Source: Halanaerobiales bacterium (GTDB taxonomy: Bacteria; Bacillota; Halanaerobiia; Halanaerobiales; Halanaerobiaceae). From it: 64,000 bases of DNA. Of the stretch, positions 1 to 8,477 are shown piece after piece; position 1 is the stretch's first letter, and every line of letters begins with the position of its first letter. Both the position numbers and the translations under genes were made by a program. The stretch covers positions 91,482 to 155,481 of the forward strand of contig JADQBT010000003.1 in NCBI GenBank assembly GCA_016278485.1, written 5' to 3'. The notes below the pieces were generated by a model. The model was given only the letters and a program-made list of their open reading frames with translations, was not told the DNA's origin and did not search any database.

Positions 1-287
1 CAATGATTATTACCGGAACCTATACAACAAATATAGCAAATGGTCGTGGTTTTATGGCGATTGGTATTGCCATTTTTGCAAGTTGGCGTCCAGAAAGAGC
101 CTTTTTAGGTGCATTTATCTTTGCTACTATTGAAATACTTGCTTTCCAACAACAATTAAGTGGTTCTGATTTTCCCTATCAGTTTCTCTTAATGATACCC
201 TTTATTTCTGTATTAATTATCATGTGGTTGTTTAGAAAGAAAGTAGAATTTCCTGCCTCACTTGGTCAAGCTTATAGTAGAGAATAA
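1..287 (+). CDS. BMP-type (nucleoside) ABC transporter permease, C-terminal part
   Basis: The gene enters from the left edge, so only about its last 95 codons are present; the first ATG visible (position 3) is internal. The segment GRGFMAIGIAIFASWRP followed by hydrophobic stretches and the tail GQAYSRE is the C-terminal end of the second permease (YufQ/NupQ type) of transporters that work with BMP-family binding proteins and usually import nucleosides. A closely related but broken copy lies at 50463-50903, where the corresponding stretch reads SGRGWIAVALVIFAGWNP and the tail is GKPYSREGD. Permease 1, the ATPase and the binding protein should lie upstream, outside the window. A hairpin terminator follows at 320, so this is the last gene of its operon. 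Substrate is inferred from the family only. Confidence 0.8.
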   Translation, partial: MIITGTYTTNIANGRGFMAIGIAIFASWRPERAFLGAFIFATIEILAFQQQLSGSDFPYQFLLMIPFISVLIIMWLFRKKVEFPASLGQAYSRE

Positions 288-319
288 GAAGTTATTAGCA
301 TAATTTTATGATTTCCCTC

Positions 320-352
320 AAATAGCCAGTTAATTACCTGGCTATTTTTTGT
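320..352 (+). terminator. Rho-independent terminator after the permease gene
   Basis: The stem AAATAGCCAG / CTGGCTATTT (320-329 with 338-347) has an 8-nt loop and runs into a T tract. It separates the left-edge operon from bioY. Confidence 0.85.
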
Positions 353-361
353 GGTTTTTTG

Positions 362-390
362 TTGTAACTTTATACAGTGAATGTTATAAT
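362..390 (+). promoter_or_regulatory. Sigma-A promoter of bioY
   Basis: TTGTAA (362-367) and TATAAT (385-390) are separated by exactly 17 bases, about 43 bases before the bioY start. No BirA-type inverted repeat was seen around it. Confidence 0.65.
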
Positions 391-432
391 CTATTGTGTA
401 TCTTTACATCATAATAAAGGAGTTCTCTAATC

Positions 433-939
433 ATGCAGACTAAAAATTTAATTCTTACAGCACTCTTTGCCTCACTAACTGCAGTCGGTGCTTTTCTCTT
501 TTTACCTTTACCCTTTAGTCCAGTCCCCATTACCCTGCAGTTGCTTTTTACCTTTTTAGCAGGAGGAATATTAGGCAGCAAATACGGTTCTTTAAGTCAG
601 ATTATTTATATCTTGTTAGGAGCGGCTGGCTTACCTGTCTTTGCCGGTGGTAGAGCAGGTCTTTCGGTGTTAGTTGGTCCAACAGCTGGATTTATTTACG
701 GATTTGTAATAGCTGCCTGGATTGCAGGTAAAATGAAAGGTAATTTCTTCAACAGAATGATCTATTTATTAACCGGACTAATAATTGTATATATCTTGGG
801 AACTGGTAGTTTAATGATCACAACAGGAATGGGTTTTACTAAAGCATTAACTGTAGGAACTTTACCTTTTCTAATAGGTGACTTATTTAAAGTTTTTGCG
901 GCAGTCTATTTAATACCAATTTTAAAAAAACACGTTTAA
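433..939 (+). CDS. bioY: Biotin transporter BioY (ECF substrate-binding component)
   Basis: BioY is the membrane S component that binds biotin and imports it with an energy-coupling-factor module. The 168-residue protein matches the usual family size and consists of about six membrane helices. Family signs are the N-terminal FSPVPITLQ stretch, the G-rich YILLGAAGLPVFAGG segment with GPTAGF after it, and a C-terminal GDLFK motif. The ATG is preceded by AAAGGAG at a normal distance. The gene is monocistronic: its own promoter lies at 362-390 and a strong hairpin follows. No EcfA/EcfT genes are nearby, so it probably shares a housekeeping ECF module encoded elsewhere. Biotin specificity is from the family; confidence is high. 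Confidence 0.93.
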   Translation: MQTKNLILTALFASLTAVGAFLFLPLPFSPVPITLQLLFTFLAGGILGSKYGSLSQIIYILLGAAGLPVFAGGRAGLSVLVGPTAGFIYGFVIAAWIAGKMKGNFFNRMIYLLTGLIIVYILGTGSLMITTGMGFTKALTVGTLPFLIGDLFKVFAAVYLIPILKKHV

Positions 940-941
940 TA

Positions 942-981
942 CTAAAAGACCTTAGTTTTATTCTCAACTAAGGTCTTTTAG
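942..981. terminator. Bidirectional terminator between bioY and the DUF1540 gene
   Basis: A perfect 16-bp stem (942-957 with 966-981) with an 8-nt loop; A-rich flank on one side and T-rich stem end on the other let it serve both converging genes. Confidence 0.85.
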
Positions 982-983
982 AT

Positions 984-1229
984 CTAATAACCCGGCAGAT
1001 AACTAGGAGCCGCATCTGATGAATTAGCTTTTACAAAAGTTTTACAACAAGTTTCTATACTATTATTAGTTGGGGTTTTTAAAGAGCTGGTAATGGTCCC
1101 CGTATCATATCTAGATGGATTCGCCCCTCCAACATGATTACTAGTAACAACAATTTGCTCTGCATGACATTCATTTCCTTCTGCCCAATAGTGACAATTA
1201 TTTACTGAACATTTAACTTCTAAATGCAT
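984..1229 (-). CDS. DUF1540 domain small cysteine-rich protein
   Basis: An 81-residue soluble protein. The N-terminal pattern VKCSVNNCHYW followed by GNECHAEQIVV is the DUF1540 signature, in which spaced cysteines probably bind a metal. A second pair, CC near residue 61, lies in the C-terminal half. The family is common in spore-forming and anaerobic Firmicutes, and its function is unknown. The ATG is preceded by AAGGGGG at good spacing. It converges on bioY and shares its terminator. Metal binding is inferred from the cysteine spacing. Confidence 0.8.
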   Translation of the reverse strand: MHLEVKCSVNNCHYWAEGNECHAEQIVVTSNHVGGANPSRYDTGTITSSLKTPTNNSIETCCKTFVKANSSDAAPSYLPGY

Positions 1230-1361
1230 ATTTGCCCCCTTTTAACTAATTATATCTATATTATTTTCATTAATAAGCAAAATAAAACATCCAATTTGTG
1301 ACAAGTAATATTTATCTTAGTGGTTATAATAATAGAAACATATAAAGGGGGTGAATTTTGA

Positions 1362-1885
1362 TTGGATAGAAGGTTACTGGATAAATATCATAATATATTA
1401 ATTGAAGAAAAAAGAGGACTTATGCATAATTTAAAAAGATTTACTGATGATAATCATTTAAGCCAAAAAGAATCAACCGGTGAATTGTCAAGTTATGATA
1501 ACCATCCCGCTGATACCGCATCTGCTACTTTCTCTAGAGAACTTGATGAAGGCCTTAAAGATTCAACTATCTTACAACTAAAGGAAGTTGAAAATGCACT
1601 TCAGAATATCGAAAATGGGTCTTATGGAGAATGTAAAGTCTGTGGGGAAGATATAAGTGAAGAAAGATTAGAAGCACTTCCTGCAGCAAGCTTATGTGAA
1701 GATTGCAAACTTGGCGAGGAAGAAAAAATGAAGGGTATGGAAATTAGACCAATTGAACAAGATTATTTAACCCCGCCTTATATGGGAATAAGGAAGATGA
1801 TGGTATAACTGACTATGGCCGGGAAAATGCTTGGGAAGACGTAGAAAGATATGGAACTTCTTCTAATGAAGAAGAAGACTACTAA
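1362..1885 (+). pseudogene. YteA-like TraR/DksA zinc-finger protein, frameshifted near the end
   Basis: The gene starts at a TTG after AAAGGGGGTG. It encodes a coiled N-terminal half and a four-cysteine zinc finger of DksA/TraR type (YGECKVCGEDI ... CEDCK, about residues 88-112), typical of the Firmicute YteA family. The reading frame ends at 1808 after PPY. The shifted frame continues directly with GNKEDDGITDYG, then WEDVERYGTSS, and stops at 1883-1885; this is the conserved YteA C-terminus with its tryptophan-V-x-x-YGTS block. Removing two bases of the TATAT run at about 1779-1783 restores one frame. It could be a real mutation, a sequencing error or, less likely, recoding. The protein made would be 148 residues and keep the zinc finger. 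Confidence 0.75.
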
Positions 1886-1893
1886 AATGAAAA

Positions 1894-1937
1894 AGCCCTG
1901 ACTTATTGATATATTTCTTTATCAATAAGTCAGGGCT
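1894..1937. terminator. Bidirectional terminator
   Basis: Perfect 18-bp stem (1894-1911 with 1920-1937) with 8-nt loop, between the YteA-like gene and the converging molybdenum hydroxylase operon. Confidence 0.88.
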
Positions 1938-1941
1938 AAAT

Positions 1942-2397
1942 CTATTTTACTAACTTTTTAATAGCTCGATAAATTGCTTCATAACCTGTGCATCTACAAA
2001 GATGTCCTCCCAAGGCCTCTTTAATATCTTCGTCTGTTGGCTCACTAGTCCTATTAAGAAGTGCCTGAACTGCCATCACAAAGCCTGGAGTACAATACCC
2101 GCATTGGACAGCATCCTCTGCTATAAAAGCCTCCTGAATAGGATTAGTCCCATCTGGGTTACTTAACCCTTCAATAGTGGTTACTTCACTTTTATCAGCT
2201 TCGACAGCAAGTACCAGACAACTACGTACTGGTTCACCATCAAACAGCACTGTACAAGCACCACATTCTCCATTACCACAACCTTCTTTGGAACCAGTTA
2301 GATTAAGCTTTTCTCTAAGCATTTCTAATAAACTCATATAAGGAGGAACTGTCAGTGTATATTCTTTACTGTTAACTGTAATATTGATTTCTTGCAT
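1942..2397 (-). CDS. Molybdenum hydroxylase [2Fe-2S] subunit
   Basis: Small iron-sulfur subunit of a xanthine dehydrogenase/CO dehydrogenase-type molybdenum hydroxylase, passing electrons from the molybdenum centre to FAD. All eight cluster ligands are visible: Cys40, 45, 48 and 60 of the plant-type ferredoxin cluster (CGNGECGACTV) and Cys99, 102, 134 and 136 of the C-terminal four-helix domain (QCGYC, LCRCTGYE). At 151 residues the length is normal. The start codon directly follows the stop of the FAD subunit (TAAATG), so the genes are translationally coupled. It is the last gene of the operon. The substrate cannot be read from this subunit. Confidence 0.93.
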   Translation of the reverse strand: MQEINITVNSKEYTLTVPPYMSLLEMLREKLNLTGSKEGCGNGECGACTVLFDGEPVRSCLVLAVEADKSEVTTIEGLSNPDGTNPIQEAFIAEDAVQCGYCTPGFVMAVQALLNRTSEPTDEDIKEALGGHLCRCTGYEAIYRAIKKLVK

Positions 2398-3267
2398 TTA
2401 CTCACCCTCCTCTAATAAACCAAGTTCTAGCAATGCTTGTTCTGTCAAATTACCAACCATTGCTTTCTTATAGGCGGGTTTAGCCCGAAGGCTAGATGAG
2501 CGTGGTGCGATACTATCACTCAATTTTTCTTTAACTGAAACCAATAATTCATTAGTTATTTTTACCCCACTCAGCATTGTTTCAACTTCTTTGTTACGAA
2601 ACGGTATTCTTGCCACAGCTCCCATTGCAATTTTCACTTCTCTTTTTTCAATATTTGCTGGATCTAAAGCAAGAACAGATACCCCTACGATTGCTAAATC
2701 CATCCCTTTCACACGACTTAAACGATGATAGCGACTTACCATTTTTTCATAATAAGGTAACCTAATGGCAGCTAATACTTCATTATCTTTTAAATCAACT
2801 TGATAAACATCCTGCCAAAATTCATGAATAGGAATCACCCGGGTTCCATCTGGACCAATTACTTCTGCCTCTGCTGCCAGGACAAAAAGTGGTGTGCCAA
2901 ATTCAGCACCTGGGGATGCATGGACTATATTACCACCAATAGTCGCTCTATTCCTGATTTCCAGACAACCAAACGATTTCGCTGCATCATACAAAGCAGT
3001 ATATTTTTCTCTAATAATTTTACTAGCCTGTATTTCACGAATAGTTGTTAACGCACCCATTCTAAGATAACCATCTTTTGTTTCTATCCCTCTAAAATTG
3101 TCTAATTTTTTTATATCAATCAACATTTTATGGGGAGTAGTCTTTTCTCTTAATTTAAGCAAAAGATCAGTTCCTCCTGCCAAAATTTGTGCTTCGTTAT
3201 TCTCATTTGTTAATTCAAATAGCTCAGCCAACGTCTTAGGCGCATAATAATCAAATTTTTTAAACAA
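2398..3267 (-). CDS. Molybdenum hydroxylase FAD-binding subunit
   Basis: Medium (CoxM/XdhB-like) flavin subunit of 289 residues that takes electrons from the iron-sulfur subunit and gives them to the final acceptor. The two FAD pyrophosphate-binding motifs are present: AGGTDLL at residues 30-36 and RNRATIGGNI near 106-115. The C-terminal CO dehydrogenase flavoprotein domain follows (NEVLAAIRLPY; KGMDLAIVGVS). It overlaps the large subunit gene by 8 bases and abuts the small subunit gene, giving the order large-medium-small. Whether it uses NAD or ferredoxin is not evident. Confidence 0.92.
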   Translation of the reverse strand: MFKKFDYYAPKTLAELFELTNENNEAQILAGGTDLLLKLREKTTPHKMLIDIKKLDNFRGIETKDGYLRMGALTTIREIQASKIIREKYTALYDAAKSFGCLEIRNRATIGGNIVHASPGAEFGTPLFVLAAEAEVIGPDGTRVIPIHEFWQDVYQVDLKDNEVLAAIRLPYYEKMVSRYHRLSRVKGMDLAIVGVSVLALDPANIEKREVKIAMGAVARIPFRNKEVETMLSGVKITNELLVSVKEKLSDSIAPRSSSLRAKPAYKKAMVGNLTEQALLELGLLEEGE

Positions 3268-5593
3268 CTAAATCACCTGCTTTTGTCATTTCCATAAATA
3301 CTTTTTCATTATAAATTGGTAGATTGAAAATTTCTATATTAAGTGCATCACTAATTGCATTACCCACAGCAGCAGCTATCCCTACTGTACCATGTTCTGC
3401 TATACCCCTAGCGCCAAATGGTCCAATCGGTTCAGGTGTTTCAAAGAAATATACTTCCATCTTTGTTTCTGCAACATCTTCTGGAGTAGGTATTTTGAAA
3501 TCTGTAAAGTTATTATTTCTCATCTTTCCATCTTCAGCATAGACTAACTCTTCTGTCAATGCGCCTCCTAGTTCCTGCACCATAGCACCAACTAGTTGGT
3601 TACGTGCTAACACAGGATTAATAACTTTACCAGCATCAAGTGCTGTGATTAAATTATGAACTGTAATTTCACCTGTGTTTTTATTAATGGAAAGTACAAC
3701 TCCCTGAGCACCAAAAGTCCACTCGGCTGCACAATTCCCCTGGCCTGTTTCTGGATCAGGATGGGTCAGCTCAGGCGGAACATAGGTTCCATAAGCTTGG
3801 ACAGGTTGGCCTAGTAAGTAACCATTCCCCCGCATATAACCAAAGCAGACTTCCTCTGTTGTTAATATTTTGTCTGGATCGCTCGACAGGTATAGCTTAT
3901 TATCAGCATATTCTACCTCTGTAACAGCAACATCAAAAACAGCTGCTGCATTTGCTTTTAGCTGATCTATTGCTTTTTGTACAGCATCTAAGACAGCCAT
4001 ACCGCCTTTCCAGGAGGTGGTGCTACCAATAGTTTGCCAACCATAAGGAGAATTATCTGTACTAATATCTTCTTTAATTTTTATCCTCTCCAAAGGCAGC
4101 TCTAACCCACCTGCAGCTACCTGCCGCATGGCTGTCTTTGTCCCTTGGCCCATCTCAACACCACTTACAGCCAGATCAACAGAACCACTTTCATTAAAGC
4201 GTAGCGTCGCTGAAGCTGCAGAATTAGTTGCCATCACAGGAGATTTCATCATAGCAGCCATGCCTTTACCATATACTAAATTATCAGTTTCTGCTGGTAA
4301 TTCAATCTCTCCCAGCCTTTCTGCTACTTTATCAACACATCCTGCTAGATCTCCATTTTCTAATTCAATCTCTTGACCAAGTGCATTAATAGAACCAGGT
4401 TTTAGTAAATTTATCTTTCGTACTTTTAAAGGATCGATTCCTAATTCTTTAGCTATTAAATTAATTTGTCTCTCTTTTGCCCAGTGTACTTCAGGGTGAC
4501 CATAACCTCTAAACGCCCCGACTGGCGGATTGTTCGTATATACTCCATAAGCATCTACTTCCATATTATCTATTTCATATGGGCCTGAACTATTATGGCC
4601 AGCTGCGGTAACTATATGGAGTGAGCAACTGCCATAAGCGCCAGAATTAAAATATATCTTCACTTTTTCTCCTAAAATTTTTCCCTCTTTTGAAACAGCT
4701 GTTTTTAACTCAACAGCAGCCCCTCTAGCTATGACTGAACCCGTAAAGGCTTCTTCCCGGCCCAAAGTTAGTTTAACATACTTACCTGGAACAAATCTAG
4801 AAATAGCAGCAAGCAATGGTTCAATTGTAACATCAGATTTTCCACCAAAACCGCCACCAAGATAACCCGCTTTGACTATAATGTTAGCTGGGTCAATAGC
4901 AAACATATCTGCAAGACAGGTTCTCACAAAAAAGGGCGACTGAGTACTAGAATACATCTCCATCTCACTCTCATTAGTCCAGAAGGCAATTGCTCCATGT
5001 GGTTCAATCTGAGTATGTGAACGATGTGGATAAACAAAAGAGTTCTCCAAAACTAGATCGGCTTTTTCAAAAATATCTTCTAACTTTCCTTTTCTTAGTT
5101 TATAATGAGAGAAAACATTTGTTCCTGCTGTAAAGTTTGTCTCACCATGTCTTTTATAATCTTCCTGTTTTTCATGTAAGATAGGACTATCTTCTTTCAT
5201 TGCTTCTCTAGCATCTGTCACGGCAGGTAATATTTCATATTCAACTTTAATTAAATCGACTGCTTCTGCTGCTTTCCATTTATCATCTGCCAACACAGCT
5301 GCTACTGGTTCACCCATAAATCTTACTTTATCAACAGCAATAGGTTGCTGATCGCCAATATCAATATTAATTACTAAGTCTGCAACATCCTTACCTGTAA
5401 TTATTGCTTCAATACCTGATATTTTTTTTGCCTCACTAATATCAATCGAATTAATGAGGGCATGGCCATGCGGCGATCTTAAGATCACCGCATGGAGCAT
5501 ACCAGGGAAGGTAAGGTCTGCAACAAATTTAGCTTTGCCACTTGTTTTTTTCCTAGCATCAAGTCTTTCGCTAGGTTGTGGTATTGTTGCCAT
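3260..5593 (-). CDS. Molybdenum hydroxylase large (molybdopterin-binding) subunit
   Basis: Catalytic CoxL/XdhA-like subunit carrying the molybdopterin cofactor, 777 residues from the chosen start. The start at 5593 (MATIPQPSERLD) is preceded by AGGGGG at 7 bases; a longer reading from 5638 would overlap the upstream gene and lacks such a site. Visible features are the N-terminal hammerhead domain (SGKAKFVADL), GGGFGGKSD and GAFRGYGHPE cofactor loops, and the C-terminal GARGIAEHG whose glutamate matches the catalytic base of the family. The neighbouring cytosine deaminase-like enzyme and CodB permease suggest oxidation of a nucleobase-like heterocycle such as a purine or pyrimidine. Substrate is inference. 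Confidence 0.92.
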   Translation of the reverse strand: MATIPQPSERLDARKKTSGKAKFVADLTFPGMLHAVILRSPHGHALINSIDISEAKKISGIEAIITGKDVADLVINIDIGDQQPIAVDKVRFMGEPVAAVLADDKWKAAEAVDLIKVEYEILPAVTDAREAMKEDSPILHEKQEDYKRHGETNFTAGTNVFSHYKLRKGKLEDIFEKADLVLENSFVYPHRSHTQIEPHGAIAFWTNESEMEMYSSTQSPFFVRTCLADMFAIDPANIIVKAGYLGGGFGGKSDVTIEPLLAAISRFVPGKYVKLTLGREEAFTGSVIARGAAVELKTAVSKEGKILGEKVKIYFNSGAYGSCSLHIVTAAGHNSSGPYEIDNMEVDAYGVYTNNPPVGAFRGYGHPEVHWAKERQINLIAKELGIDPLKVRKINLLKPGSINALGQEIELENGDLAGCVDKVAERLGEIELPAETDNLVYGKGMAAMMKSPVMATNSAASATLRFNESGSVDLAVSGVEMGQGTKTAMRQVAAGGLELPLERIKIKEDISTDNSPYGWQTIGSTTSWKGGMAVLDAVQKAIDQLKANAAAVFDVAVTEVEYADNKLYLSSDPDKILTTEEVCFGYMRGNGYLLGQPVQAYGTYVPPELTHPDPETGQGNCAAEWTFGAQGVVLSINKNTGEITVHNLITALDAGKVINPVLARNQLVGAMVQELGGALTEELVYAEDGKMRNNNFTDFKIPTPEDVAETKMEVYFFETPEPIGPFGARGIAEHGTVGIAAAVGNAISDALNIEIFNLPIYNEKVFMEMTKAGDLVV

Positions 5594-5597
5594 ATTT

Positions 5598-6842
5598 TTA
5601 CCCCCTAAATAGTTGAGACTTTCTACTATTTTGTGCAATTATTTTTCCTTCTTTCATAACATATAGACAATCTGGCTGTAGTCTAATTGCATCTCTGGCA
5701 GTATACGCATCTAAAATAACCAGATCTGCTCTTGCTCCAACTTTAATACCATAATCACTTAATTTTAAAATTTTCGCAGCATTATAAGTTGGCATATCAA
5801 ATAGATACTCTATTTCATCAGGAAGAGTTAGTTGTGCAGCATGTGCTGTCACTAAAGCAACTTCCATAAGGTCACATTGTCCATATGGATAAAATGTATC
5901 TTTAACACAATCCTGGCCATAACTTACATTAATATTTCTGGCCATCAATTCTTTAACTCTGGTGATACCTCTTCTAATAGGCTGGTTATCCTTTCTACCC
6001 TGCAAAACAAGATTTGTCACTGGATTTGTTATCATATGAATACCTGCAGCCTTAACTTTATCCATTACATATTCTGCATAATGATCATCATAAGCAGCCA
6101 GTGCACAAGTATGGCCAGCAGTTACTCTACCTTCCCAACCATATTCGATAGTTTTATCTGCTACCATTTCTAGTGTTCGATAAAAAGGATCATCAGTTTC
6201 ATCAACATGCATATCTATATCTGCATCATATTCTTTGGCTATTTCAAAAGCTATCTCTACATGACGCAGACTGTCTGCAGGTGTCTTTTCGTTTGCTGGC
6301 ATTCCTCCGACAATATCTGCTCCTTTTTCCATCGCTTCCCACATTAATTCTTCTGTTCCAGGATCCTGAATAATTCCTTCTTGCGGAAAAGATATAATCT
6401 CAATATCCATAATATCCTGATATTTTTCTCTCGTTTTGATTAAGCCTTCCAATGGTAGCAGACCACCAATCGTATCTACATCGACATGGGTCCGCATTCT
6501 TGTTGTTCCATTTTTAACTCCCATTTCAATGGCTTTACCTGCTCTCTCAACAATATCATCAATAGTATAATTCTTCTTTTTATCCCAGATGATTTCAATT
6601 GCTTCCTTAAGCGTCCCTGACTCATTTGCACGCACAACATCATCTATCATAGTCTTATCAAGATGAATATGCGGATCAATAAAAGCCGGGCTAACAAGCT
6701 TACCTGTTGCATCAATTACTTTAGTTTGCTTATCGGATTCAATTTCCTCTGCTAACTCAATAATTTTTCCATCTTTAACTTTTATATCCCATTTCTGATA
6801 GTTTTTTTCTCGCAATAAACAGTTCTTCAACAATAGCTCCAT
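5598..6842 (-). CDS. Cytosine deaminase-like amidohydrolase (CodA family)
   Basis: Metal-dependent TIM-barrel amidohydrolase of 414 residues resembling E. coli CodA along its length. Motifs in order are the metal site PHIHLDK (His58 and His60), the RTHVDVD strand, ISFPQEGI, the acid-base motif HVDETDD, the metal histidine in AGHTCA, RRGITRVKELM, and GQDCVKDTFYP, where the aspartate corresponds to the catalytic metal-binding Asp. CodA-type enzymes deaminate cytosine, isocytosine or related ring compounds, while the close AtzC group removes alkylamines from triazines. It lies between the permease and the molybdenum hydroxylase genes on one strand with small gaps, so deamination probably precedes or follows ring oxidation. 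Exact substrate unknown. Confidence 0.88.
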   Translation of the reverse strand: MELLLKNCLLREKNYQKWDIKVKDGKIIELAEEIESDKQTKVIDATGKLVSPAFIDPHIHLDKTMIDDVVRANESGTLKEAIEIIWDKKKNYTIDDIVERAGKAIEMGVKNGTTRMRTHVDVDTIGGLLPLEGLIKTREKYQDIMDIEIISFPQEGIIQDPGTEELMWEAMEKGADIVGGMPANEKTPADSLRHVEIAFEIAKEYDADIDMHVDETDDPFYRTLEMVADKTIEYGWEGRVTAGHTCALAAYDDHYAEYVMDKVKAAGIHMITNPVTNLVLQGRKDNQPIRRGITRVKELMARNINVSYGQDCVKDTFYPYGQCDLMEVALVTAHAAQLTLPDEIEYLFDMPTYNAAKILKLSDYGIKVGARADLVILDAYTARDAIRLQPDCLYVMKEGKIIAQNSRKSQLFRG

Positions 6843-6867
6843 AGTGTAAACCTCCTGAGGTCAAAAT

Positions 6868-8187
6868 TTATATATTTTTGTCAATTTTTATCGGCATCTG
6901 TGGATTGTCCATGTTATTAAATATATTTTGTACAATTGGCATAAATACTGCTGCACCAATAATACCATTTAACGGTGCAATACCAATACCTGCTCTATTA
7001 CCTAAATAAGCAGCTAAAGTTCCTATCAGATAAGCGATAACAGCTGCCCAGCGTACTTGGGGGAATTCTACCTCATCAAGACGTGGTAACTTTCCTTTCC
7101 AGACAAAGAAGTAATCTCCTAAAATTACCCCACCAAGTGGTGGAATGAAAATACCTAACATAGTCAACCAGGAAATCAAATAATTATATATACCTGTTAC
7201 AGCCAGTAATGTTGCAATTATTACTCCACCAACAACAAAAGGTTTTTTGTTATTAACATTAAACAGTTCTGCACCAGCCACTCCAAAAGCATAAGCTGCA
7301 TTATCATTAGTTGTCCAGAGATTAAGAGCCATTAAAATTACGCCCCAGAAAATGAGTCCCATTTTATAAAGAATCATCGCAAAATCGCCTTCTTGATAAG
7401 TTGCTGCACCAATAGCACCAAAGAATAACATAAGACCATTACCAATTAAAAATGCAATTAAAGCAGCCCAGAAAGCAGTTTTAGCATTTTTAGCAAAGCG
7501 TGTCCAGTTCGGAGCTTGAGTACCACCACTAGCAAAGGTCCCAACTATAACAGTTATAGCAGTTGCGATTGTCATTGTACCCGTTGGTTTAATTAAGGAT
7601 AACTGACTCCAGCCACCAACGTGCCCAACAGATTTAAAGGTAATCCAAGTACCAAGTATTAAGATCATTGGCACTGCGATATAACTTAAAATTTCCATGC
7701 CTTTGTAACCAAAATACGCGGTAATTCCCATTAATATACTCCAAAAAATCATAAGTGGAATAATATACTCTTCCCAGCCTACTGCCTGCGCAAAAAGATG
7801 AGCCATAGTAGCTGCTGTTACACCATACCAACCAATTTGCGTACCACCTAAAATAATATCCGCCCATTTTGCACCAGCTTTACCAAGTGTATAACGACTC
7901 AACAAAACGGTTGTTAATCCAGTTCGAGCACCAATTACAGATAATAAGGCCACATAAAGTCCAAGGATTAAACTACCACCAGCCAAGACTAGGAAAAAAT
8001 CAGGCCAAAAAGTAAAGGAAGCTCCTACTTCAGCCCCAGCCAGCATTGTCGGTCCAAAAAAAGTAAATCCTAAAAGTACTGCACTGATTGAAAAAATACT
8101 AACTCTTGCACTTTTGGGTACATGTTCAAGCGGGTAATCATGGTCAAATCCCAATTTCTCTTCTACTACATTTTTATTTTCGCTCAT
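6868..8187 (-). CDS. CodB-type nucleobase permease (NCS1 family)
   Basis: Membrane symporter of 439 residues with about 12 helices. It follows E. coli CodB closely: VPKSARVS at the N-terminus, GARTGLTT, LGGTQIGWYGV, FASGGTQAPNWTRF, LNLWTTNDNAAYA and IPPLGGVILGDYFF. CodB imports cytosine with protons or sodium. The gene is first in an operon with the cytosine deaminase-like enzyme and the molybdenum hydroxylase, and an IclR gene lies just upstream. The start has AGGAGG-like bases (CAGGAGGTATTTAA before ATG). Transport of cytosine itself is likely but related bases are possible. Confidence 0.88.
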   Translation of the reverse strand: MSENKNVVEEKLGFDHDYPLEHVPKSARVSIFSISAVLLGFTFFGPTMLAGAEVGASFTFWPDFFLVLAGGSLILGLYVALLSVIGARTGLTTVLLSRYTLGKAGAKWADIILGGTQIGWYGVTAATMAHLFAQAVGWEEYIIPLMIFWSILMGITAYFGYKGMEILSYIAVPMILILGTWITFKSVGHVGGWSQLSLIKPTGTMTIATAITVIVGTFASGGTQAPNWTRFAKNAKTAFWAALIAFLIGNGLMLFFGAIGAATYQEGDFAMILYKMGLIFWGVILMALNLWTTNDNAAYAFGVAGAELFNVNNKKPFVVGGVIIATLLAVTGIYNYLISWLTMLGIFIPPLGGVILGDYFFVWKGKLPRLDEVEFPQVRWAAVIAYLIGTLAAYLGNRAGIGIAPLNGIIGAAVFMPIVQNIFNNMDNPQMPIKIDKNI

Positions 8188-8302
8188 TTAAATACCTCCT
8201 GTTAGTTGTCTTCTAAAGTTTTCCTGTTTAGCAATGGAAATGACAATTTACTTTCTCCTCTTGGAATCACTTCCTCTCTTTAGCAAGAAAATTGATATTA
8301 AT

Positions 8303-8340
8303 TTCATATTATGAATTTTGCATTATCTATTATGAATAAT
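8303..8340 (-). promoter_or_regulatory. Candidate IclR operators upstream of the codB-like gene
   Basis: TTCAT-ATT-ATGAA (8303-8315) and ATTAT-GA-ATAAT (8329-8340) are two inverted repeats about 120-150 bases before the codB-like start. A weak minus-strand pair, TAATAT with ATGCAA 17 bases before it, would place the first repeat in the promoter spacer. IclR proteins bind such short palindromes; the assignment is inference from position. Confidence 0.35.
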
Positions 8341-8428
8341 TCTTTAAAGATTTTAAGATTCCTGCTAAATTAGACTATAATAGTTTACAAATTTTTAATA
8401 TTTTCATTATTTAGTTTATACAAAGAAC

Positions 8429-8455
8429 AAAAAAACCCACCATCTCTGGCAGGTT
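8429..8455 (-). terminator. Terminator after the IclR gene
   Basis: Minus-strand stem AACCTGCCA / TGGTGGGTT (two wobble pairs) with loop GAGA, followed by seven T. It closes the iclR transcript. Confidence 0.75.
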
Positions 8456-8477
8456 AATTAGTTAATTTATCTCTTTT

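Larger units (their letters stand above)
8188..8477. other. Regulatory intergenic region of the nucleobase operon
   Basis: This 290-bp gap between the IclR gene and the codB-like gene holds the IclR terminator, two short inverted repeats that could be operators (8303-8315 and 8329-8340), and one copy of the GCAGGAA motif (8359-8365, minus strand) discussed in the findings. No small gene was recognised. Confidence 0.5.

Noticed and set aside
340..432. BirA operator upstream of bioY
   Set aside because: No paired GTTAAC- or GTTTAC-type half sites were found in the region.
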